A stretch of 51,340 nt of DNA. Origin: Chlamydiia bacterium. Lineage in GTDB: Bacteria > Chlamydiota > Chlamydiia > Chlamydiales > GCA-2402025. The number at the start of each line of letters is the position of its first letter. Positions within the stretch are counted from its first letter, which is position 1. The notes below the pieces were generated by a model. The model was not told the DNA's origin, searched no databases, and was given only the letters and a program-made list of their open reading frames with translations. The stretch covers positions 1 to 51,340 of the forward strand of contig JAUICV010000004.1 in NCBI GenBank assembly GCA_030427725.1. The letters are read 5' to 3'. Both the position numbers and the translations under genes were made by a program. Below, in pieces: positions 8,340 to 16,273 of the stretch.

Positions 8340-8663
8340 TTATACCTTTGCAGATTCTAGAACCTTTTCAAGTTCCCCTGTCTGATAGAGCTGATCAACG
8401 ATATCACATCCGCCAACGAGTTCTGAATTTACATATAGTTGAGGAAATGTTGGCCAGCTGGCAAACACTTTAATTGTGGCTCTTAGGTCTTCATCTTCCA
8501 ATACATTTCTTGTTTCGAATTCAATACCAAGAGTTTTTAAGATTCCAACAACTTTTGCTGAAAATCCACACATAGGAAACTCTTTTGTTCCTTTCATGTA
8601 GAGTAAAATTGGATTTTCTTGGAGGTCTTTTTTTATGGACTCAATGGTGGTTTCGTAATTCAT
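8340..8663 (-). CDS. grxD: monothiol CGFS glutaredoxin (Grx4/GrxD type)
   Basis: This 107-residue protein carries the monothiol signature MCGFS (CGFS at 32-35), the WPTFPQLYV cis-proline segment and the GGCDI glutathione-binding turn, all standard for Grx4. Such proteins hold a glutathione-ligated [2Fe-2S] cluster and hand it on to targets. The ATG overlaps the stop of bolA by four bases. Grx4 and BolA form a cluster-bridged heterodimer in other organisms, so the overlap is functionally coherent. Confidence 0.96.
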   Translation of the reverse strand: MNYETTIESIKKDLQENPILLYMKGTKEFPMCGFSAKVVGILKTLGIEFETRNVLEDEDLRATIKVFASWPTFPQLYVNSELVGGCDIVDQLYQTGELEKVLESAKV

Positions 8664-8908
8664 TTTTTTCCTAATGCTTCAAATTGTTCTGGAGTTAATG
8701 TTTTAAGTTTTAGAGCATGAAGAGAAGTTTCGAAATGCTCTGATAGAGAGCTCATCACAGTTTTATGTTGTGATAACAGGGGCATTGATACAAATGTCTT
8801 GGACACAACAACAGCTTCTAGATGTCTACCATCATTATTGGGATCAGTTACTATCACGGTAGCATCGGGAAGCTCCGATTTTATAACTCTTTCGATTTCT
8901 TCTTTCAT
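8660..8908 (-). CDS. bolA: BolA-family Fe-S cluster partner protein
   Basis: Starting at ATG 8908 behind GGAG with six-base spacing, this gives 82 residues in the usual BolA length range. Family features are present: DGRHLEAVVVS, SQHKTVM with the conserved histidine, and LHALKLKTLTPEQFEAL at the end. A longer reading upstream to 9148 would run over the promoter and start of the divergent gene at 9051 and is rejected. It heads a five-gene minus-strand run, bolA-grxD-yhhQ-tgt-EamA transporter. Confidence 0.93.
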   Translation of the reverse strand: MKEEIERVIKSELPDATVIVTDPNNDGRHLEAVVVSKTFVSMPLLSQHKTVMSSLSEHFETSLHALKLKTLTPEQFEALGKK

Positions 8909-8992
8909 AAAGACTCCAATTTTCTCAAAAGCATAAGCAGTATAGCAACTTTTCACGAAAAAGCAAAAGGCAAGAATCGAATTTATTAAATA

Positions 8993-9021
8993 TTGTCTTG
9001 ATAGAGGAGTTTTTATATATA
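8993..9021 (+). promoter_or_regulatory. putative promoter of the FAD monooxygenase gene
   Basis: TTGTCT (8993-8998), 17 bases, then TATATA (9016-9021), with AGGAG at 9039 and ATG at 9051. It lies in the 142-base gap between divergent bolA and the monooxygenase gene. Confidence 0.45.
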
Positions 9022-9050
9022 AAACTCTAAGAGAACATAGGAGATTGTGT

Positions 9051-10715
9051 ATGTCTTTGGAGCATAAAATTCTTATCTGTGGAGCAGGTCCTACGGGGCT
9101 AATGCTGGCAGCACAACTTGCTTTGTATGGGGTAAAGCTGGTCATCATCGATAAAAAAGAGGATGTAACGACGCTTTCAAAAGCTGCGGCTCTTCAGGCT
9201 AGAAGTTTGGAAATATTTGAAGATATGGGACTTGCTAAGAGAGCCTTAGAGAAGGGTGTTAAGCTCAAAGGTATGCAATTTTTTGAAAAAGATCAAAAAT
9301 TAGGTGGAATCTCTTTTGAAGGGTTACGTTCTAAATATGATTATCTGCTTGGAATTTCTCAAGAGGAGACTGAAAGGCTTTTATGTGAAAAATTACTCTC
9401 ATATGGCCAAGAGGTTTTGTGGAAACATGAACTTATTGAGCTAGAGATAGAAGAAGGTGAAACTTTTGCAAAAATTAAATCTGAAAATGGTGAAATTAAG
9501 AAAGAAGGTCCGTTTACATATGTCTTAGGATGTGATGGTATTCACAGCAAGGTTAGAGACATTGCTAAAATCCCTTTTTTAGGAAGTGACTTAAAAGAAA
9601 CTTTTGCATTAGCTGATATTCAAATCGAAGATGGACCAATCAAGGATTTTGGTTTGGCTTATCTAGGGCAAAATGGTGTCGCCTTGTTTTTTCCATTACC
9701 GGATCATCACGTTCGTTTGATTCTTAACAATGTCAAACAAACAGATCAAAATCTAGATCAAGCTTATTTTGAGTCGATCATTTCAAAAAGAACGGGACAA
9801 GTCTTTCAAATAAAAAAGCTTATTTGGGGCTCACATTTTTTTATTCACTATAAAAAAGCGAGAAGGTTCAAGGAAAAGAATTTAATTTTGGCAGGGGATG
9901 CTGGCCACGTGCATTCTCCAGCTGGAGGTCAAGGAATGAACACAGGCTTGCAAGATGCTTACAATCTTGCCTGGAGGCTTGTTTTTGTGTTAAGGCAAGA
10001 TTCGGATCCCGAGTTGTTAGAAGATTATTGTATAGAAAGAGAATATACGGCTAAAGAGCTGTTAGATATGACAGAATCTATGACAAAGGCTGTAACAATC
10101 AAAAACTTCATTGCGAGATGGTTTCGGAAGCAACTTATCAAAATACTCTTGCCTTTACCCTTTTTACAAAAAGCTATACGAGAAAGAATTTCTCAGATTT
10201 CTATAAACTACTCTGGTCTCTGTACTATTAGAGAGTCAAGAGCATCATTCTTTCGTAAAGATGCTAAGAGCTATAATCAGGGGCTGAAAGCTGGTTTTAG
10301 AATTGAAAACAGTGAATTAATTAAGCTTAGCGATCAAGTAAAGACTGATTTGCAATCTATTGTAAATCAAAGCTGTAAGGGATTTGTTTTAGTTTTTTTA
10401 GGAGAGTATGAACTTTCAGACACACTAGGAAAAGAACTCAAAAAACTCTCTGAATTAACAAGTTTTGCTTCAAGAGAGGCTGTTGTCGAAATTCTTTTTA
10501 TTACAAAAGATAAAGAGTCAAAAGCAACCCTTAACCTAGTGAAAAATGTCTATTTTGACCCTGGAGGGAAGCTTCATAAAAGCTATGGTGGAGACATTCC
10601 TTGTACGTATGGTATTAGACCTGATAAATATATAGGCTTTAGATTTCCAAAAATTTCTAAAAAGCAAACTCTTGATAATCTAGAAGCTATCTACAAAACA
10701 AATAAGCTGTTTTAG
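9051..10715 (+). CDS. FAD-dependent aromatic-ring hydroxylase-like monooxygenase
   Basis: A 554-residue group A flavoprotein monooxygenase. It has the N-terminal FAD fold GAGPTGLMLAAQLALYG, the GCDGIHSKVR motif that binds FAD and NAD(P)H, and GDAGHVHSPAGGQGMNTGLQ holding the flavin ribityl. The C-terminal ~170 residues resemble the thioredoxin-like tail of PheA/TfdB-type phenol hydroxylases (DPGGKLHKSYGG followed by IRPDKYIGFR). ATG 9051 is chosen over TTG 9045 because AGGAG is seven bases upstream. It stands divergent from bolA. Substrate unknown; aromatic polyketides, phenols or quinone precursors are possible. Confidence 0.88.
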   Translation: MSLEHKILICGAGPTGLMLAAQLALYGVKLVIIDKKEDVTTLSKAAALQARSLEIFEDMGLAKRALEKGVKLKGMQFFEKDQKLGGISFEGLRSKYDYLLGISQEETERLLCEKLLSYGQEVLWKHELIELEIEEGETFAKIKSENGEIKKEGPFTYVLGCDGIHSKVRDIAKIPFLGSDLKETFALADIQIEDGPIKDFGLAYLGQNGVALFFPLPDHHVRLILNNVKQTDQNLDQAYFESIISKRTGQVFQIKKLIWGSHFFIHYKKARRFKEKNLILAGDAGHVHSPAGGQGMNTGLQDAYNLAWRLVFVLRQDSDPELLEDYCIEREYTAKELLDMTESMTKAVTIKNFIARWFRKQLIKILLPLPFLQKAIRERISQISINYSGLCTIRESRASFFRKDAKSYNQGLKAGFRIENSELIKLSDQVKTDLQSIVNQSCKGFVLVFLGEYELSDTLGKELKKLSELTSFASREAVVEILFITKDKESKATLNLVKNVYFDPGGKLHKSYGGDIPCTYGIRPDKYIGFRFPKISKKQTLDNLEAIYKTNKLF

Positions 10716-10786
10716 GTTTTTCTTCCCAAAGGCTTGAATTTGGGGCTATAATACCATTTATGGGGAGATGTTAGAAGGAGGGGTAA

Positions 10787-11149
10787 ATGATCGATCCTAT
10801 TCAAGGTAATATGGCGCCAAATCCCGAAGGCTCAAGGGATCTTGCTATAAGAAATGTAAAACATGCGGCTAAGTTGCTACAAACATCTTCTGCTGAAGTA
10901 GGCCTATCTATACAAAATCAAAATCCTAGTAAATTAGCTGACGATATTGCAGAGTGTGAGAAATCTTTGAGTATCATTGAAAAATACACAGAAACATTGG
11001 GAGCAGAGCTTAAGGGAAACTATGAAGTCCTTCAAAAGGCTTTGTCATCGCTTAAAGAAAAATGCAATTTAGGAGAGCCGGACGCAGCTCTTGCAGAAAC
11101 ACTAAAAAATCAGGTTCAGGAATTCATTTCAACTCTAGACAATCTTTAG
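10787..11149 (+). CDS. small helical protein of unknown function
   Basis: A 120-residue soluble protein behind a strong ribosome-binding site (AAGGAGGGG). After a flexible start it is almost entirely helical with heptad-like spacing (ECEKSLSIIEKYTETLGAEL and AETLKNQVQEFISTLDNL), suggesting a coiled-coil bundle. No signal peptide or membrane segment. Its end overlaps the convergent thioesterase gene by four bases. I do not recognise a family. Confidence 0.65.
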   Translation: MIDPIQGNMAPNPEGSRDLAIRNVKHAAKLLQTSSAEVGLSIQNQNPSKLADDIAECEKSLSIIEKYTETLGAELKGNYEVLQKALSSLKEKCNLGEPDAALAETLKNQVQEFISTLDNL

Positions 11150-11658
11150 CTTTCTTTACGACTTTGTTTGATTTGTTTGAGCCCTTCAAAGCGGTGATTT
11201 CTTCGGATTTCGGCTTCCTTAAATCTACGTTTTTCGTCAGGTGTTGTTGGAAGAACAGGGGGGACTTGACAAGGTTTTCTTTTTGCATCCAGAGCAACAA
11301 AGGTAAAGTAAGCTGAAACGATGTGTTTTTTTTCTTGAGTAATGCTGTTTTCGGCAATCACTTTAAGGCCGATTTCCATAGAGCTTCCCCAGGCTTTGTT
11401 AACAGCCCCCTTACAAATCAAGTTTTCGCCTTTTCCTGCCGGAGCTAAAAAATGAAAACCATCAACAGAAGCTGTCACACAAGGCTTTTCTGAGTGTCTC
11501 TCAGCTATCACTGCTGCTAGCCTATCTAGGATCGTCATTATTAACCCACCAAAGACTGTATCATTAGAGTTGAGATCATTTGCAAAAATACGATAGGTGT
11601 GATCATGGATAGCTGATTCAGCTACCTTTTTCCCTTTAAGTTTACTGTTCTCACTCAC
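11146..11658 (-). CDS. acyl-CoA thioesterase, hotdog fold (YciA/BACH type)
   Basis: This 170-residue protein hydrolyses acyl-CoA thioesters by family. The hotdog motif NDTVFGGLIMTILDRLAAV (32-50) contains the expected glycine pair and D45 of the active-site helix; ASVDGFHFLAPAG and AYFTFVALD are the next strands typical for YciA-like enzymes. The start is GTG 11658 with AGGAG about ten bases upstream. The C-terminal ~40 residues are a charged tail. The substrate chain length cannot be read from sequence. Confidence 0.88.
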   Translation of the reverse strand: MSENSKLKGKKVAESAIHDHTYRIFANDLNSNDTVFGGLIMTILDRLAAVIAERHSEKPCVTASVDGFHFLAPAGKGENLICKGAVNKAWGSSMEIGLKVIAENSITQEKKHIVSAYFTFVALDAKRKPCQVPPVLPTTPDEKRRFKEAEIRRNHRFEGLKQIKQSRKES

Positions 11659-11677
11659 AAGCTAAGTCTCCTAGATT

Positions 11678-12523
11678 TTAAAAAACAACGGTTTTATGGC
11701 CATTTATAAAAACTCTTCTTTGTACATGATATTTAATAGCTCTTGCAAGAACAAAACATTCAGTATCTTGTCCAAGCTGGACAAGATCTTTTGGTGAGTG
11801 AGAGTGATTCACATGGATAGTGTCTTGCGCTATGATAGGACCTTCATCTAGATTTTCTGTAACATAGTGCGCTGTAGCTCCAATGATTTTTACACCCCGT
11901 TCGTGTGCTTGATGGTATGGTTTAGCTCCCTTGAAGCTTGGTAAAAAGGAGTGGTGGATATTTATAGCTTTTCCAGAAAGCTTCTGGCATAGGTCAGAAG
12001 ACATAATTTGCATATACCTAGCCAAGATAACAAGGTCTATTTGTTCTTTTTCTATAAGGTCAATAATTTGAGATTCTTGCTTATTTTTTGTTTCTTTCGT
12101 TACTGGGTAATGATGAAAGGGAACCTTATACCAAGAAGACATCTCTTTTAAATCGGTGTGGTTCGAAGCAACGGCTCTAATATCTAATTCAAGGTTATCC
12201 TTAGCTCGGTGTAATAAATCATTTAAACAGTGGCTAGCTTTTGAAACGAGAATAAGTGTTTTAGGTTTATAAGTTAGATCTACAATAGACCATTGCATGT
12301 TGAATTTTTCTGCAATTTCAGGAAAATTTTCTTCAACAAGCCCTAAACCTGCCAACGGCATCTCAAAAACAATTCTCATGAAGAATTGATTAGATTCTTT
12401 GTCTCCAAACTGAGAGGATTCTAAAATGAATACATTGTGTTTTGCCAAATAGGTAGTGATTGCAGCAACAATTCCAATACTATCGGGGCATGAAAGAGAT
12501 AAAATATATTTGTTATTTTTCAT
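11678..12523 (-). CDS. purU: formyltetrahydrofolate deformylase
   Basis: PurU splits 10-formyltetrahydrofolate into formate and tetrahydrofolate. This 281-residue protein has an N-terminal ACT domain (SCPDSIGIVAAITTYLAKHN, about 1-85) and a C-terminal formyl-hydrolase domain with the catalytic N188, H190 and D226 in AINIHHSFLPSFKGA and ENLDEGPI. Length and architecture match the family, and it is distinguished from the related PurN by the ACT domain. It lies nine bases after the EVE-domain gene on the same strand. Confidence 0.95.
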   Translation of the reverse strand: MKNNKYILSLSCPDSIGIVAAITTYLAKHNVFILESSQFGDKESNQFFMRIVFEMPLAGLGLVEENFPEIAEKFNMQWSIVDLTYKPKTLILVSKASHCLNDLLHRAKDNLELDIRAVASNHTDLKEMSSWYKVPFHHYPVTKETKNKQESQIIDLIEKEQIDLVILARYMQIMSSDLCQKLSGKAINIHHSFLPSFKGAKPYHQAHERGVKIIGATAHYVTENLDEGPIIAQDTIHVNHSHSPKDLVQLGQDTECFVLARAIKYHVQRRVFINGHKTVVF

Positions 12524-12531
12524 TATGGGTC

Positions 12532-12993
12532 CTATTCACTAAGGCTTTTGATAAATTCAAAATGATTTTTAGAAACTGGCTGGATGGAAAGGCGGCTTCC
12601 TTTTTTCAAAAGCTCCATTCCTTCAAGCTCCTTATAACCTTTCAAATCCTGAAGAGATAGTGGTTCTTTAAATGCTTTGATGTATTCTACATCTACTAAA
12701 ATCCAGGTTGGATTGTCTCTATCAGATTTTTCATCATAATGATCATCTTCTGGGTCAAAAGCAGTAGCATCTGGATAAGGTTTCGAAGCTATTTTAGCAA
12801 GGCCTACAATAGCTGAGGGTTTTGCATTAGAGTGATAGAAAAAAACTAGATCACCAACCTGCATTTCATCACGCATAAAATTTCTAGCTTGGAAGTTTCT
12901 AACTCCATCCCAAGGAGAAATTTTGACCTTCTTTAAATCATCAATGGAAAAACATGAAGGCTCTGATTTCATCAGCCAATATTTCATAGTCAT
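12532..12993 (-). CDS. EVE-domain protein
   Basis: A 153-residue protein that is all EVE domain: it opens with MKYWLMKSEP, then WDGVRNFQARNFM, MQVGDLVFFYHSN and the GLAKIASKPYPD strand. EVE domains are PUA-like and bind modified bases in RNA or DNA; the single-domain form is widespread in bacteria and related to eukaryotic THYN1. The start may be ATG 12993 or ATG 12987, two codons later. It is followed by purU on the same strand. The ligand is not known. Confidence 0.92.
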   Translation of the reverse strand: MTMKYWLMKSEPSCFSIDDLKKVKISPWDGVRNFQARNFMRDEMQVGDLVFFYHSNAKPSAIVGLAKIASKPYPDATAFDPEDDHYDEKSDRDNPTWILVDVEYIKAFKEPLSLQDLKGYKELEGMELLKKGSRLSIQPVSKNHFEFIKSLSE

Positions 12994-13069
12994 GCCTCAA
13001 TTGTAAAAAAGAGAAAATGATAGCAAAATTAAATATTTTCATAGAGAGAAAAAAATTGTATTTTGGAGG

Positions 13070-13099
13070 TTGAATTGCTATACATACAAACAATATTTA
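13070..13099 (+). promoter_or_regulatory. putative promoter of mdh-citrate synthase
   Basis: TTGAAT (13070-13075), 18 bases, TATTTA (13094-13099), then AAGGA at 13112 and ATG 13122. It sits in the gap between the divergent EVE-domain gene and mdh. Confidence 0.35.
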
Positions 13100-13121
13100 T
13101 AGACAGCAAAGAAGGATTGTC

Positions 13122-14096
13122 ATGAAAAAAATTGCGGTGACAGGGGGAGCTGGCCAAATAGCGTATAGCCTCCTTTTTAGATTAGCTACAGGAGAGCTTT
13201 ATGGAAAGGAAGAGATCTCTCTTCATATCGTGGAAATCCCAGAGGCCATCAAAGCCTTAAAAGGGGTTGTTATGGAACTTTTGGACTGTGCGTTTCCCCT
13301 TTTAAAGGAGATCAAGATAGGATCGGACCCACATGAGCTTTTTGAAGATATTGACTTTGCTTTTTTGGTAGGGGCAAAACCCAGAGGTCCAGGAATGGAA
13401 AGAAAGGATCTTCTGTCTGAAAATGGTAAAATTTTTATAGAGCAGGGCAAAGCACTTAATAAAGCAAAAAAGGATGCTAAAGTCTTAGTAGTAGGAAATC
13501 CTTGTAATACCAATTGTCTTATAGCCAATCACTATGCCAGCCAATTAGATTCCTCTCAATTTTTTGCTATGACAAGACTTGATGAAAATAGAGCTAAAGC
13601 TCAGCTTGCATTGAAATCGAACACATCTGTTTCAGATATATCTAATATTTGTGTTTGGGGTAACCACTCTGCTACACAAGTTCCAGATGTATATCAGGGC
13701 AGGATAGGCTCTGAGAATGTAATCGATTTAATTAAAGATGAAAAATGGCTCCAAAATGAGTTTTTTTCAGTTGTCCAAAAAAGAGGCGCTGAAATTATTT
13801 CGGCAAGGGGAAAATCATCAGCTGCATCAGCTGCATCAGCTGCGATTGATACAGCCAAATCATTAATAAATCCAACCCCTCAGGGAGAGTTTTACTCTGT
13901 ATCGAAATATACCCAGGGTAATTCGTATGGTATTGACGAAGACCTTTTCTTTTCCTTTCCTTGCGTAACGAAATCTGATGGAGCTTGCGAAATACTTGAA
14001 GGTATTGAGTTGAACTCATTTATCAAAGAAAAGATTGCATTAACACTTAAAGAGCTGCTAGAAGAAAGAGATTGCATTGCTCATTTACTTACTTGA
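13122..14096 (+). CDS. mdh: malate dehydrogenase
   Basis: This enzyme interconverts malate and oxaloacetate with NAD(H). The 324-residue sequence is of the cytosolic-type MDH found in chlamydiae: Rossmann motif [19 protein letters not shown], substrate arginines in [14 protein letters not shown] (R88, R94) and TRLDENRA (R152), D154, and catalytic H182 in [11 protein letters not shown]. An Ala/Ser-rich stretch at 13818-13844 is three copies of the same nine bases, but related enzymes have a similar SSAASAA loop. Citrate synthase follows eight bases after the stop, so the two form a TCA operon. Confidence 0.96.
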   Translation: MKKIAVTGGAGQIAYSLLFRLATGELYGKEEISLHIVEIPEAIKALKGVVMELLDCAFPLLKEIKIGSDPHELFEDIDFAFLVGAKPRGPGMERKDLLSENGKIFIEQGKALNKAKKDAKVLVVGNPCNTNCLIANHYASQLDSSQFFAMTRLDENRAKAQLALKSNTSVSDISNICVWGNHSATQVPDVYQGRIGSENVIDLIKDEKWLQNEFFSVVQKRGAEIISARGKSSAASAASAAIDTAKSLINPTPQGEFYSVSKYTQGNSYGIDEDLFFSFPCVTKSDGACEILEGIELNSFIKEKIALTLKELLEERDCIAHLLT

Positions 14097-14103
14097 GGAG
14101 ACT

Positions 14104-15261
14104 ATGACAGATAAAGTTTTATTTGAGGTTACTGAAGACAATCTCGAAACAGGGCTTAGAGGTGTGCCGGTGGGTTTTTGTACCACTTCTTTTGTAGATC
14201 CTCAAAAGGGATTATTTTATAGAGGAAAGGCTGTTTCAGAGCTTACTAATCACTCTCCTGAAGAAGTTATTTATCTACTTTTATATGGGAAAGTAGCATC
14301 AGAACAAGAACTACAAGAATTTTCTCAGCAGCTTAAAAGCAGGGGACATTGCTCTCAAGCTGTGATAAGACATATCGAGTCATTGCCACGGCAAGGTCAC
14401 CCTATGAAGCTATTTACGGAAGCACTGCTTATTTTAGGGATGTTGGAATCTCAAGAAGATTACCAAGAAGATTGTTTGAACCTTATTGCAAAAATCCCTC
14501 ATGTAGCTGCGGCTGTAATTAATTATCATGCGGGTTGGGGAGATACACCAGCTCCCAATAGCAATTTAGGCTATATGGCAAATTTTACGGAGATGTTACG
14601 AGTTCCAGAAGCTGATAAAACGGCGCTTCAAGAAGCCTTAACACTATTTAATCTTTTACATTATGATCATGGTGGAGGGAATCTTTCTGCTTTTGTTTCT
14701 AAGGCAGTTGCTTCAGGACTTGAAGACATTTATGGAGCAGTAGCTGCTGGAATGTGTGCTTTAGAAGGTCCAAGGCATGGAAAAGCGAATCAAGATTGTC
14801 TAGAATTTGTTAAAGAAGTTATTGATGACTTAGGTGAAGATGCCAGTGTTGATGATGTGGAAGGATTTATTCGAAAGCGTTTAGAAAACGGAGAGCTAAT
14901 TTTTGGTTTTGGTCACGCTGTTCTTAGAGCAGAAGATGCTAGAGCTACAATTTTATACGAGCTTTGTCACAAAAAATTTACTGATCATCCATTGGCTAAA
15001 ATGGCTCTTTTGTTGAGAGAGGCTGGTCCAAAAGTCTTAAAAGAAAATCCTAAAATATCTAATCCGTATCCAAATGTTGATGCAATATCTGGAGCAACTC
15101 TTTCTGCTGCAGGGTTCCCATATCCAGAATATTATACCGTTCTTTTCGGGCTGTCTAGAATTGTTGGAATTTCTACTCAGATTGTTTATGAAAGGTGTTT
15201 TGCTAGATCTGGTAAAGGGACGCCTATTGTTAGGCCTAAATATATCTATAAACCGGCATAA
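14104..15261 (+). CDS. gltA: citrate synthase, mitochondrial/eukaryote-like type
   Basis: Citrate synthase condenses oxaloacetate with acetyl-CoA. From ATG 14104 behind GAGGAG the protein has 385 residues. Catalytic elements are intact: H225 in GPRHGKANQ, H271 in GFGHAVLR and D326 in PNVDAISG, with H189 in YDHGGGN. The wording GxGHAVLR and PNVDAxSG...YYTVLFGxSR matches the mitochondrial enzyme rather than the usual bacterial one (GFGHRVYK). Its position behind mdh supports oxaloacetate channelled into a complete TCA entry step, which Chlamydiaceae lack. Confidence 0.94.
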   Translation: MTDKVLFEVTEDNLETGLRGVPVGFCTTSFVDPQKGLFYRGKAVSELTNHSPEEVIYLLLYGKVASEQELQEFSQQLKSRGHCSQAVIRHIESLPRQGHPMKLFTEALLILGMLESQEDYQEDCLNLIAKIPHVAAAVINYHAGWGDTPAPNSNLGYMANFTEMLRVPEADKTALQEALTLFNLLHYDHGGGNLSAFVSKAVASGLEDIYGAVAAGMCALEGPRHGKANQDCLEFVKEVIDDLGEDASVDDVEGFIRKRLENGELIFGFGHAVLRAEDARATILYELCHKKFTDHPLAKMALLLREAGPKVLKENPKISNPYPNVDAISGATLSAAGFPYPEYYTVLFGLSRIVGISTQIVYERCFARSGKGTPIVRPKYIYKPA

Positions 15262-15266
15262 AAAAA

Positions 15267-15286
15267 GGCGCTTCATGGAAAGCGCC
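15267..15286. other. short hairpin after citrate synthase
   Basis: GGCGCTT (15267-15273) and AAGCGCC (15280-15286) form a seven-base stem right after the citrate synthase stop. The poly-A precedes it on this strand, so a U-tract would only follow in minus-strand transcription. On the plus strand it is at best a weak terminator. The rest of 15287-15532 shows no open frame I can support. Confidence 0.4.
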
Positions 15287-15532
15287 CGAGGTTTCAGGGT
15301 AATTTAATAAATAAGGTGTTAAAGGAATCTTTATTTGTTTTATAATTAAAATTATAACAAACTTCATTAAATAAATTCAATAAATAACTTTACATTTCCG
15401 CAACCTGCTGATATTTAATAGTTTAAAGTTATTTTTTTGCAGCTTAGCTTTTATCTCTTAGGGAGCAATAGTAGAAAAGAAGTTAAGAAAAGGGTACAAT
15501 TTCTTCCGATTCATTTAAATCGTAGGAGGATT

Positions 15533-16072
15533 ATGTCTACTGAGAGCAATTCAATTACGCTAGGTGATTTTTGTCCCTGGAATACTTGGAGCAGAGTCAT
15601 GGAGACAGTAACAGTTCGTGATAAAGTTTTTAATTATGGAACACAGCTTGAAAAGGATCTAACAACCAACAGAGTTTACTTAATACAATCTGCGGATACG
15701 CTCAGAATTAAAAATGTTGGTCTTTTAATATGGACAGTTGCAGCTCATGTACAAAATACTGTTCTTAGAGTTTTCACTATGCTTTCTTTGTATACGTGCC
15801 TAGAAAATTCTGACAAATTAACTTTATCTGATCGCTTAACCCTTTTAGGAAAAGATGTGTTAAAACTTGCAGCGACTCCCGTTGTTGTCGTAGCGCTAGA
15901 AGCAGCAGCTCTATATGGCATGATCTGTCCTAAAGAGGGAAGAAAAGAGTACGCATCTATAGAACGTTTTTCTCATAGCAAACTAGGAATTAGAGGTAGG
16001 GATTTGTTTGGTCGAAACTCTCCATACTGCGCTCCGTGTTATCAGCCTGATTTTGGACGCGATCGCTATTAA
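15533..16072 (+). CDS. lineage-specific protein with two hydrophobic segments
   Basis: ATG 15533 is preceded by TAGGAGGA, giving 179 residues. The central part has two hydrophobic segments (VGLLIWTVAAHVQN and LAATPVVVVALEAAALYGMI) separated by about 45 residues, so membrane association is likely. The C-terminus is basic and ends CAPCYQPDFGRDRY. A similar ending (CCGYNPEF...WDRYYG) is encoded by a short open frame just downstream at 16142. No family is recognised; the style resembles hypothetical proteins restricted to chlamydiae. Confidence 0.7.
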   Translation: MSTESNSITLGDFCPWNTWSRVMETVTVRDKVFNYGTQLEKDLTTNRVYLIQSADTLRIKNVGLLIWTVAAHVQNTVLRVFTMLSLYTCLENSDKLTLSDRLTLLGKDVLKLAATPVVVVALEAAALYGMICPKEGRKEYASIERFSHSKLGIRGRDLFGRNSPYCAPCYQPDFGRDRY

Positions 16073-16141
16073 TATAGTTCACAAAGACAAATTTTTTGTT
16101 GTATCATTTGAATTTAGAAGAAACTAGGATAATCCAATGCA

Positions 16142-16273
16142 ATGGGTGGTGTTTCTTTAAAATCTAACGTTCAAAAAAGCTTTACTGATCCCAGATGCTG
16201 TGGTTATAATCCGGAGTTTTTACAAGACTGCAAATGGGATAGGTATTATGGAGTTAGAAAAGATATTCGATAG
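16142..16273 (+). CDS. 43-codon open frame, likely remnant of a duplicated 3' end
   Basis: ATG 16142 to TAG 16271 encodes 43 residues containing DPRCCGYNPEFLQDC and WDRYYG. This echoes the end of the preceding protein (CAPCYQPDF, RDRY). An in-frame TAA sits just upstream at 16130-16132, AGGA lies about twelve bases before the ATG, and the frame overlaps the start of the membrane-protein gene at 16248. It may be a small protein or the tail of a deleted paralogue. Weak evidence. Confidence 0.3.
   Translation: MGGVSLKSNVQKSFTDPRCCGYNPEFLQDCKWDRYYGVRKDIR

Noticed and set aside
8909..9148. N-terminal extension of bolA by 80 residues
   Set aside because: It would overlap the promoter and start of the divergent monooxygenase gene, and the family length and ribosome-binding site support ATG 8908.
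13818..13844. Three tandem copies of a nine-base TCAGCTGC(A/G) unit in mdh
   Set aside because: It encodes the SSAASAA loop found in related malate dehydrogenases, so it is normal coding sequence rather than a new repeat element.
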